Of a stretch of DNA of 24,023 nt, positions 13,972 to 19,382 are shown piece by piece. Every line of letters starts with the position of its first letter. Within the stretch, counting starts at the first letter, position 1. Source of the DNA: a virus; the IMG/VR virus record IMGVR_UViG_3300029309_000346, positions 1 to 24,023 of that record; one strand, given 5' to 3'. The notes below the pieces were generated by a model. That model was not told the origin of the DNA and ran no database searches. It was given only the letters and a program-made list of their open reading frames with translations. A program made the position numbers and the translations under genes.

Positions 13972-14607
13972 TTATACGCCAGTCGTTGAAACAGTACCAC
14001 CTGCAATAGCACCATTTGGTGAATTGAAGGAGTTGTTTAAACGAACAATTACAGGGATACCAGCTGCTGTAAAATCAGAGTTTTCAGGGTCATCTTGAAA
14101 GCCCATGATTCTCAGATTTAAATTAGCAGTGGTGTTGATTGTGCTAACACCCAACTTCGCTGAAGATATGCCAGTCGTAGAAGATCCGGCTGCACCGTCT
14201 GCAAAGTTTGCGTTTGCGAACACATGTCCTCTAGCAGTTGCTTCGCTAGTTAATGAAGCATCTGAACAGATAACGAATGTTTGCATTGGGTTGTCATACA
14301 CGAAAGCTTTGACGGGATGATTAGAATCCGCGCCAGAACCAGGCCAGTTGTTAGAAAATATTGTTTCACCAGTGGTGGACGAAACGTATTCACAACCCCA
14401 GAAAACACCTACAAGACCTACAGTGCCACCTGTTGCCGCGCCAACTTTATCTATGAAACCAGTTGATAGCGGGATTACAGGTGAGCCTTGAAACATCGTG
14501 TTGGTGTTATTGGAAGCTATACGATACTCTGTCGCACCAGTGGTGTTAGCAGCCTGACCGACTACTCCAATCGGACGAAGTCCGAATGCACCGTTAGTGT
14601 TTGCCAT
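13972..14607 (-). CDS. Putative capsid decoration/structural protein
   Basis: 211 residues, low in charge and rich in Gly, Thr, Ser, Asn and Ala, as is typical for beta-rich virion surface proteins. The opening MANTNGAFGLRPIGVVGQ and the following GATEYRIASNNTNTMFQGSP recur in marine phages immediately upstream of the capsid gene. An aromatic-rich core (GLVGVFWGCEYVSSTTGE) suggests a compact beta domain. A role as capsid-stabilising decoration is an inference from composition and from its location directly before the capsid gene. AAGGAT is positioned correctly before the ATG. Confidence 0.7.
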   Translation of the reverse strand: MANTNGAFGLRPIGVVGQAANTTGATEYRIASNNTNTMFQGSPVIPLSTGFIDKVGAATGGTVGLVGVFWGCEYVSSTTGETIFSNNWPGSGADSNHPVKAFVYDNPMQTFVICSDASLTSEATARGHVFANANFADGAAGSSTTGISSAKLGVSTINTTANLNLRIMGFQDDPENSDFTAAGIPVIVRLNNSFNSPNGAIAGGTVSTTGV

Positions 14608-14624
14608 AGTAGCAATCCTTTATG

Positions 14625-15083
14625 TTAATCGGAGTCGCGTTCGCGGCCTCCGAAGGTTACACGACTTTGCCGACTATTAGAAATCGGCATTGAAGGATGT
14701 TGTTCCTTCATCAAGTCCTGATCCACAGCAGTCATTTGTTCTCGGGTTCGGCCCCCGTAATACTCGTTTCTTTCATGCGCTGTCTCTTCAGGTATGCGAC
14801 ACAACATCAGACCACCTTGTCCAATCACTCCCTGATATTTGCCATCATCGATGACAGGAGCTTCATAGTCTGGATATTCATCTGCACGGACGGGTTCCCA
14901 TCCTTCACGTAGTTTGGCGTGGACATTCATTTTGTCCTCCTCGCCACGCATAGCAACTCTTATCCAACGATGCACATATCCTTCGGGAGGATTTGGTGCT
15001 TCAAGGTGACTGGGCGGTGCCCATGGTTTTCTACGAGATTCACTATCTCGGGTAGTTTGAGCGCGTGGTTTTCTATCAGTCAT
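14625..15083 (-). CDS. Conserved hypothetical between scaffold and capsid genes
   Basis: 152 residues, soluble and rich in charged residues at both ends (MTDRKPRAQTTRDSESRRKP; VTFGGRERDSD). The central region, YVHRWIRVAMRGEEDKMNVH then LREGWEPVRADEYPDY, followed by GVIGQGGLMLCRIPEETAHE, looks like a small folded domain. I recall this pattern from several uncultured marine phages, always in the scaffold-capsid interval, without a known function. A virion or assembly role is inferred from position only. AAGGAT lies upstream of the ATG. Confidence 0.7.
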   Translation of the reverse strand: MTDRKPRAQTTRDSESRRKPWAPPSHLEAPNPPEGYVHRWIRVAMRGEEDKMNVHAKLREGWEPVRADEYPDYEAPVIDDGKYQGVIGQGGLMLCRIPEETAHERNEYYGGRTREQMTAVDQDLMKEQHPSMPISNSRQSRVTFGGRERDSD

Positions 15084-15086
15084 TAC

Positions 15087-16019
15087 TTAATCCTTTACAT
15101 ACTTCGCATATTCCTCAAGAGGAACATTTAGCTTTTTTGCAATAGCGATCTGCGATGGTGATAGTTTCACGCTATTCTTACGCCCCTGTTTTGGATTGCG
15201 AGATGCAGATGAACCAGCAGAAGCGACCTGATTCGATCCCGATTTTTTCGCTGCTTGAAACTTGTTCGGAAACTCCGAACGCAAGCGACGATCAATTTCA
15301 CTATAATACTCATCGCTGTTCGGGTCAAACCCTTCTTCTTCGATAAGCTTTCGGTGAATACCAAACGTGGCGTAAGTCATGACTTCGTCTTGACCAAACC
15401 ACTCATTTTTTTCAGCCCAGTCTTTAGCTTTTGGATCAGGCTTTGCTTGTTGTTGTGGAGCCGCTTGTTGTTGCGGCTCAACCTGTTGCTGTTGAGGTTG
15501 TTGCTGTACTGCAACACGTTCATCCGCTTTTTTCTTAGCAAGCTCGTAGCGATCAGATTCTGCTGTTGCTCTGGCAAGAGCTTCTTGCGCAGCGGTAATT
15601 GCATCAGCGTCTCCTGACTCATAAGCTTCCTTGAACACACGTCGTGCAGCCTCTAATTGGCTTTCTACTCTTGCACCTTGTTCATTCAAATATCCAGAGT
15701 CTAAACTTTCAACACGAGTTTTAAGTTTCTGATTTTCTTGCATCAACTGTTCAGCCATACGCACGGCTTCTTCTCGTTGAAGCTGCTCATTTCTGTAACG
15801 ATCATTCAGTTGTTTGATGCGTTTTTGAACACCCTTAGAATAAGTTTCTAACTCTTCTTCTTGCGTTTGTTCTTTAGGTTTTTCTTCTTCGACTGTTTCT
15901 TCTACAGCCTCTTCAGTTGCAGCTTTAGCCTCTGGTTCAGGATCTGTTTCGATAAAAACTTCCTGTCCTTCTTCCTCAACTTCTACTTCTGGTTTTTCTT
16001 CTTCATACGTGTTTGACAT
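15087..16019 (-). CDS. Scaffold protein (capsid assembly)
   Basis: 310 residues. The composition is that of a tailed-phage scaffold. The N-terminus is very acidic (YEEEKPEVEVEEEGQEVF). Coiled-coil helices run from about 60 to 170 (VQKRIKQLNDRYRNEQLQRE and following), then a Gln-rich linker at 172-191 (QQQPQQQQVEPQQQ) and a basic C-terminal region. The last 26 residues (LSPSQIAIAKKLNVPLEEYA) could be the helical coat-binding domain. Scaffolds guide coat assembly and leave or are cleaved before packaging. The start overlaps the GroES gene by 17 nt. Its final codons carry the AAGGAT ribosome-binding site of the next gene. Position two genes upstream of the putative decoration and capsid genes supports the call. 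Confidence 0.85.
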   Translation of the reverse strand: MSNTYEEEKPEVEVEEEGQEVFIETDPEPEAKAATEEAVEETVEEEKPKEQTQEEELETYSKGVQKRIKQLNDRYRNEQLQREEAVRMAEQLMQENQKLKTRVESLDSGYLNEQGARVESQLEAARRVFKEAYESGDADAITAAQEALARATAESDRYELAKKKADERVAVQQQPQQQQVEPQQQAAPQQQAKPDPKAKDWAEKNEWFGQDEVMTYATFGIHRKLIEEEGFDPNSDEYYSEIDRRLRSEFPNKFQAAKKSGSNQVASAGSSASRNPKQGRKNSVKLSPSQIAIAKKLNVPLEEYAKYVKD

Positions 16020-16500
16020 CTGTTGGCTCCAAAATTGTAGCAATTACCTCGTCGTCATTTATGATGCGGACTTCTCCACCATCAATCTTGAAACGAGAAC
16101 CTGAATACCGACCAATGCATACCCATTGGCCTTGTTCGCACCAAGGTTGTCCCTCTGGTCCAAACTTATCTGGGTCTTTGTAAGCTAACGGTCCTAATTT
16201 AAGAACGTAGGCAACGACAGTTGCTACTGCCTCACGTTCACGTACTTCGTCTGGTACAAACAAACCACCCGCTGTCTTAGATGAACCCTGATACGGCATA
16301 ACTAAAAGTCTCCAACCAGTGGGTTGAGGAAGCCGTTCAAGTAATGATTTATCTAAAAGAGAAGGATCTAGTTCACGTTTGCCAGATTCCACGAATGCAT
16401 TTTCAACAGAGGGACTGTCCGCCTTGGCGTCTTGTCTTTCTTTGTTTACTTGTTTTGCAACGTGGTCAGGAAGATATAAAGTCTTCGACATCGTCTGCAT
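16003..16500 (-). CDS. GroES-like co-chaperonin
   Basis: 165 residues. After a charged N-terminal extension of about 57 residues, the protein matches the Cpn10/GroES fold. PTGWRLLVMPYQGSSKTAGG begins the domain, and the segment around residues 72-84 (SSKTAGGLFVPDE) corresponds to the mobile loop that docks to GroEL, with Leu-Phe-Val in place of the usual Ile-Val-Leu. EREAVATVVAYVLKLGP, the QWVCIGRYSG strand and GGEVRIINDDEVIATI complete the barrel. Phage versions such as T4 gp31 (established) replace host GroES for folding of the capsid protein. The position, two genes from the scaffold and four from the capsid gene, fits that job. The start at 16500 has a GGAG four bases upstream; a Met three codons later is possible. 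Confidence 0.85.
   Translation of the reverse strand: MQTMSKTLYLPDHVAKQVNKERQDAKADSPSVENAFVESGKRELDPSLLDKSLLERLPQPTGWRLLVMPYQGSSKTAGGLFVPDEVREREAVATVVAYVLKLGPLAYKDPDKFGPEGQPWCEQGQWVCIGRYSGSRFKIDGGEVRIINDDEVIATILEPTDVKHV
16027..16030 (-). promoter_or_regulatory. Ribosome-binding site fixing scaffold start at 16019
   Basis: GGAG on the minus strand lies seven bases before the ATG at 16019. It supports this start over an in-frame TTG at 16043, which would translate through the site. Confidence 0.65.
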
Positions 16501-16678
16501 TTTTCTCCAACAGGGTCTTGATTTCTTCTCGAGCGAAAGAGAGACCCCGTATCTCTCCCACCGTCATTTTGTATTGCTCCCAGTTCTGAACTGAACCATG
16601 AGAAAGAGCGGAACCTAAATCTTTTTCCCGCTCTTCTAATTTTTTATACATATATTTACATATGTCAACAATATCCAT
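16466..16678 (-). CDS. Small helical protein of unknown function
   Basis: 70 residues. The opening MDIVDICKYMYKKLEEREKD and the central GEIRGLSFAREEIKTLLEK both look helical, ending in an acidic DDVEDFISS. No membrane span or signal peptide is seen. Similar ~70-residue proteins with a central GSVxxWExYK motif are, as I recall, common near structural genes of many tailed phages, with no assigned role. The gene starts at a TAATG overlap and its end overlaps the GroES-like gene by 35 nt. Confidence 0.65.
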   Translation of the reverse strand: MDIVDICKYMYKKLEEREKDLGSALSHGSVQNWEQYKMTVGEIRGLSFAREEIKTLLEKNADDVEDFISS

Positions 16679-16899
16679 TAATATGTTTTTCCTCGACTAG
16701 GATCGTCCCTGACATCAGCAATACGACCACCTTCACTAAATGTTTGTGGTCTTGATGGTGGTATAAGAGACTCTGTAAGAGGACGACGTTTAGGTTTCAT
16801 CTTCTTTTTTTCTTTTGGTACTAACAGTTGATCGTCTGCTTCAGGGGGACTTACGTCAACAAACTTAAAACTTTTCTTTGGTGATGGAGGCATTGCCAT
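16678..16899 (-). CDS. Small basic protein with GG and aromatic C-terminus
   Basis: 73 residues from the ATG at 16899, chosen because a perfect AAGGAG sits six bases upstream; the longer reading would translate that site. The sequence is Pro/Lys-rich (MAMPPSPKKSFKFVDVSPPE, KEKKKMKPKRRPL) and probably disordered. It ends FSEGGRIADVRDDPSRGKTY. The Gly-Gly followed by an Arg-containing tail and a final aromatic residue recalls the small basic proteins encoded at 10840-11633. No function is known. Its stop overlaps the next ATG (TAATG). Confidence 0.65.
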   Translation of the reverse strand: MAMPPSPKKSFKFVDVSPPEADDQLLVPKEKKKMKPKRRPLTESLIPPSRPQTFSEGGRIADVRDDPSRGKTY

Positions 16900-16905
16900 G
16901 GTATT

Positions 16906-16911
16906 CTCCTT
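16906..16911 (-). promoter_or_regulatory. Ribosome-binding site fixing start at 16899
   Basis: AAGGAG on the minus strand lies six bases before the ATG at 16899. It would fall inside the coding sequence if the longer reading (starting MVKLKEN at 16923) were used, so the shorter start is preferred. Confidence 0.75.
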
Positions 16912-17519
16912 TAATTTAACCACTTATAGATTTTATGGGTTTCTTTTTGACGATGTTTCAACCCGTTATACCCACCGTTTACTCTTTTCGTAATGGTTTT
17001 AATAACCTCATCGTTAACACCTTCGTCACATATTTCCCACAGTTTGTTCCTGTGAAAAAACCAAATGGCACTTTCCATCGGATACTTAGACGCCATGAGA
17101 TCTGGATCTTTCATGACCTCTGGTAAATCCATGTCCGCTGCAAACTGAGAGTAGTTGTTTTTGCCTGTGCACTGGAGAAAGCCACGTCCTCGCCACAAAT
17201 ATCCTTGTCCATCATTACCCATACGACCACCATAAACACGGTCAGCAAGTGCCTGTGGGTTTCTTTTGCACGTTTCCGCCTCACTCTCAGATTCAAAATA
17301 CTTACCAAATACTTTGAGAATAGCTTCCGTGGAGTAGTTCAGGTTTTCTTCAGTGTATTTAAACGTACCGCTTTCATGCACAAGCTGCCCAAGAAAATGC
17401 GCTCCGCGCTCTGGATTCAAAGCGTAGTGGTGACAAATCTTTTTTGCAGTATTGGGGCCAAACGCACCATCAGGTGTAGCTCCAATCTTTTCCTGTAAAG
17501 TTTTAAGTGCTTCACTCAT
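16911..17519 (-). CDS. Endolysin, glycoside hydrolase family 19 (chitinase/lysozyme-like)
   Basis: This 202-residue protein should cleave the glycan strands of peptidoglycan at the end of infection. The N-terminal ~30 residues (GATPDGAFGPNTAKKI) resemble a shortened peptidoglycan-binding repeat. The GH19 domain follows: FLGQLVHESGTF with the catalytic Glu49, EENLNYS, then ADRVYGGRMGN and YLWRGRGFLQCTGKNNY at about 107-123. These are all hallmarks of phage GH19 endolysins. I start it at the ATG at 17519, which overlaps the previous stop; a GTG one codon upstream (17522) is also possible. No signal peptide is visible, so it needs the holin for access. It is the last gene of the lysis block. Confidence 0.92.
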   Translation of the reverse strand: MSEALKTLQEKIGATPDGAFGPNTAKKICHHYALNPERGAHFLGQLVHESGTFKYTEENLNYSTEAILKVFGKYFESESEAETCKRNPQALADRVYGGRMGNDGQGYLWRGRGFLQCTGKNNYSQFAADMDLPEVMKDPDLMASKYPMESAIWFFHRNKLWEICDEGVNDEVIKTITKRVNGGYNGLKHRQKETHKIYKWLN

Positions 17520-17641
17520 CACTTCTTACCTTTTATAACTTTCTTTAGTTTCTTTGCCTGACTAGCATGAAGCTTAGAAGCTTTGTTCAAACCCTTGATA
17601 ACTTTTTTCACCGTAGCTTTTTTCTTTTTATTTAATGTCAT
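17519..17641 (-). CDS. 40-residue lysine-rich protein
   Basis: A 40-residue frame starts at an ATG overlapping the stop of the preceding gene (TAATG) and ends at a TGA overlapping the endolysin ATG (TGATG). Nearly half of the residues are Lys (N-terminal MTLNKKKKATVKKVIKGLNK, C-terminal KKLKKVIKGKK), with no acidic residues. It could bind nucleic acid or be an amphipathic, membrane-active peptide, since the VKKVIKGLNKASKL segment can form a basic amphipathic helix. No homologue is known to me. The precise coupling at both ends makes it a likely real gene. Confidence 0.65.
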   Translation of the reverse strand: MTLNKKKKATVKKVIKGLNKASKLHASQAKKLKKVIKGKK

Positions 17642-17907
17642 TATTCTACAACCTCTTTTGATCCACAAACACGTTCATACACCATATCATCTATATAAGC
17701 TTCTGCCCATTTATTTTCAGTGAAGGTACAGAATGCCCACAAATCATTCACGTCAGCATTTAGAAGATCTATAATGTCTTGCTGCGCTGATACTTGACCC
17801 TGAAGATGTTCTATATCGTGAACGATGTTGCTTATATACCACACCAAACCAACTAATTGCACCGCCATGGCAAAAACCAGAGCTACTGGTATCTTTAAAT
17901 CACCCAT
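17641..17907 (-). CDS. Small one-TM protein in lysis cassette
   Basis: 88 residues. One hydrophobic segment near residues 7-28 (PVALVFAMAVQLVGLVWYIS) is followed by a helical, mostly polar stretch, VHDIEHLQGQVSAQQDIIDL, that could form a coiled coil. Two cysteines (60 and 81) lie near the C-terminus. The layout of an N-terminal anchor plus an external coil resembles an inner-membrane spanin or an accessory holin, but there is no family signature and no partner lipoprotein is visible. The start has a GAGG five bases upstream. The stop overlaps the next ATG (TAATG). Its location between holin and endolysin is the best hint to its role in lysis. Confidence 0.7.
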   Translation of the reverse strand: MGDLKIPVALVFAMAVQLVGLVWYISNIVHDIEHLQGQVSAQQDIIDLLNADVNDLWAFCTFTENKWAEAYIDDMVYERVCGSKEVVE

Positions 17908-17909
17908 GA

Positions 17910-18290
17910 TTACCTCTTAAAAAACTTTTGTATTCCTCTGACACCAAACGATGCAGAGATTGCTATGCCTAAGCTGTAAAAATACCAGTCTGGTGCCTTG
18001 GAAAGCTGTTCAAAACCCCGATCAACCCAACCCTCTGCACCTGGAATCCAACATAAAATTAATGGAATACTTAAAATAATTACAAAATATTCGTCCTTCC
18101 AACTCGACTGAGAGCCTTGCGCCATTATACGCTCCCAATCTGCAACAGAAGTCTCTTTACTAAGCATAATCTTTGCTTTGGCTTCGGCCTCTGTGAGTTT
18201 TAGCTTTGCACTTGCAGCTTGTGCTTGTGACTTTGCATCAAGCCAACTTCCCGCTAGATTGGCTATCGGCCCTATGAATGACTGTAACAT
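17910..18290 (-). CDS. GTA-type (3TM family) holin
   Basis: 126 residues. An amphipathic, Ala/Lys/Glu-rich N-terminal helix (AASAKLKLTEAEAKAKIM) leads to a conserved-looking SWKDEYFVIILSIPLILCWI, whose hydrophobic part is near residues 69-84. A second membrane span near 102-118 (WYFYSLGIAISASFGVRG) and a basic end, FFKR, follow. This is the pattern of the holin family first described in gene-transfer-agent clusters (Pfam GTA_holin_3TM, by recollection). The family makes membrane lesions that release or activate endolysin. The start is well supported by GGAGGA six bases upstream of ATG. It sits three genes upstream of the GH19 endolysin, forming a lysis cassette. Confidence 0.82.
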   Translation of the reverse strand: MLQSFIGPIANLAGSWLDAKSQAQAASAKLKLTEAEAKAKIMLSKETSVADWERIMAQGSQSSWKDEYFVIILSIPLILCWIPGAEGWVDRGFEQLSKAPDWYFYSLGIAISASFGVRGIQKFFKR

Positions 18291-18637
18291 TAATTATCCT
18301 CCATCTGTATAGCGGTCTTTTTGCTCTCAGCCTTTGCGCTATACGCATTGAATCCCATAAAAGCTGCAACCACCCCAGAGGCAGCTATGACATATACACT
18401 TGCTATATCTGTTATTAAACTTGCTGCTTTGTCAAATCCAAGCACCGAAGCAAGCAATATAATAAACGGATAGATCAACATTCCGGCTAGTGCAAAACCA
18501 GTAAACCGTCTTTCTGCATTACGCTTGAGATCTCTATCAACCATCTCAAGTCGTCTATCTTCCAGAGCAATCTTATTCCACTCTGCTTTCTCAATAACAC
18601 CGTTGTTATTTAAATCTGCTTTTTCAAACTCTGTCAT
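18290..18637 (-). CDS. Two-TM membrane protein with N-terminal EF-hand loop
   Basis: 115 residues. The N-terminus contains DLNNNGVIEKAE at residues 8-19, which matches the canonical calcium-binding EF-hand loop at every key position: Asp1, Asn3, Asn5, Gly6, Ile8 and Glu12. A charged helix follows (EDRRLEMVDRDLKRNAERR), then two hydrophobic segments near 46-66 and 78-99, and a charged tail. The topology fits a holin-like or other small phage membrane protein in which a soluble sensor-like loop precedes two membrane helices. It overlaps the 37-residue gene (ATGA) and the holin gene (TAATG; a strong GGAGGA for the holin lies in its last codons). Calcium binding is a prediction from the motif only. 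Confidence 0.85.
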   Translation of the reverse strand: MTEFEKADLNNNGVIEKAEWNKIALEDRRLEMVDRDLKRNAERRFTGFALAGMLIYPFIILLASVLGFDKAASLITDIASVYVIAASGVVAAFMGFNAYSAKAESKKTAIQMEDN

Positions 18638-18747
18638 TTCTTTGACCTCGCATGTGCAATCGCTACTTTTTTGTCACGAGTGATTATAACAATCTTTCCT
18701 TGTTTGTCATACACAATGTATTTTCCACGCCATTCCTTTAGTATCAC
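18634..18747 (-). CDS. Very small 37-residue basic protein, GTG start
   Basis: The frame opens at a GTG at 18747 that overlaps the TGA of the 53-residue gene (GTGA). It ends in a TGA that overlaps the ATG of the next gene (ATGA at 18637-18634). The product, beginning MILKEWRGKYIVYDKQGKIV, is basic, reads as a beta-rich mini-domain and ends AHARSKK. It has no ATG in frame; GTG is the best start, and a CTG further upstream is the only other candidate before an in-frame TAA. No good ribosome-binding site is visible, so expression would rely on coupling to the upstream gene. The perfect tiling of both ends is the main evidence that it is a real gene. Confidence 0.55.
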   Translation of the reverse strand: MILKEWRGKYIVYDKQGKIVIITRDKKVAIAHARSKK

Positions 18748-18905
18748 CGTTCTATTTTTATGCAGACTACTTTAGAATTTTGATTTGTGACAAGCACTTT
18801 TGCTTTTGATAAAGCAGCCTTACATGCTTCTTCACTTGAATAACTGTCCACATGGTAGTGATCAAAGCTTCCGCTGATAACCTGTAACCAAAGCAACACC
18901 CACAT
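18744..18905 (-). CDS. Small 53-residue protein with hydrophobic N-terminus
   Basis: A 53-residue frame begins with ATG immediately after the TAG of the preceding gene (TAGATG, no spacer) and ends at the TGA at 18746-18744. The N-terminus, MWVLLWLQVISGSF, is hydrophobic and could be a short signal or membrane anchor. The rest reads like a small folded domain: HYHVDSYSSEEACKAALSKA, then a KVVCIKIE strand, with two cysteines. It is supported as real by its exact fit between two genes, by the periodic, compact sequence, and by resemblance to small proteins I recall from other marine phages (Y-H-V-x-S-Y-S-x-E-E-A-C). It may be exported to the periplasm. Function unknown. Confidence 0.7.
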   Translation of the reverse strand: MWVLLWLQVISGSFDHYHVDSYSSEEACKAALSKAKVLVTNQNSKVVCIKIER

Positions 18906-19382
18906 CTACCATCTACCTTGCCATTGACCTAAAATATAAAACCCAACAAAAAGTATGCTACCACCAATAGCAAAAATAGCCGCACCAATTCCAAAATTAA
19001 TAAGACTATCAATTTGTGCTTGTTTCCTGTATAATTCGTCCTTCCGTCTTTTTCGCATCTGTGCCTCTATCTGCAAAACCTCATCCCATGCAGATTTGCC
19101 ATAATGCCAGGTAATGTGTTCTTTGATCTCTGCCCTCATTTGTTCCATCTTTTTCTTGTTAGCAAAGATCTCAATAGCGGTTTCTTCGTCAGATCCCTTA
19201 AATGTTTTTTTCCAAAATGGTGGGTTTTTTTCTCGTTCTTCTATATTGGTAAAATCAGAAAAAGCCTTGCCCCACTGGGAAAGCTGACCTGTCATATCTT
19301 GTAGATCTTTCCCCGCTCCTATAGCACCCTTGAGAGCCTTAAATGCGCCAGTGGCTAAAGCAACACAAGATACGGGGTCCAT
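18906..19382 (-). CDS. Conserved one-TM phage protein (function unknown)
   Basis: 158 residues. The N-terminal third is small-residue rich (ALATGAFKALKGAIGAGKD). The middle is highly charged and helical (MEQMRAEIKEHITWHYGK, then IEAQMRKRRKDELYRKQAQ), and one clear hydrophobic span lies near residues 130-152 (IGAAIFAIGGSILFVGFYIL). The C-terminus, GQWQGRW, is short. I have seen proteins with the same opening (MDPxSCVALATxAF) and NPPxxKK centre in marine T4-like and podovirus-like phages, always without a known function. It starts at a TAATG overlap with the portal stop and is followed with no spacer by a 53-residue gene. Its place at the head of the membrane/lysis block makes a membrane role during lysis or DNA ejection possible, but that is inference. 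Confidence 0.75.
   Translation of the reverse strand: MDPVSCVALATGAFKALKGAIGAGKDLQDMTGQLSQWGKAFSDFTNIEEREKNPPFWKKTFKGSDEETAIEIFANKKKMEQMRAEIKEHITWHYGKSAWDEVLQIEAQMRKRRKDELYRKQAQIDSLINFGIGAAIFAIGGSILFVGFYILGQWQGRW

Noticed and set aside
15087-16043. Longer reading of the scaffold gene from a TTG at 16043
   Set aside because: The extension is MLQFWSQQ-like, unlike the acidic scaffold start, and covers a good GGAG site before the ATG at 16019.
16678-16923. Longer reading starting MVKLKEN at 16923
   Set aside because: The extra codons are the ribosome-binding site of the ATG at 16899.
17641-17907. Calling the 88-residue protein an inner-membrane spanin
   Set aside because: The layout fits, but no outer-membrane lipoprotein partner or family signature is visible.
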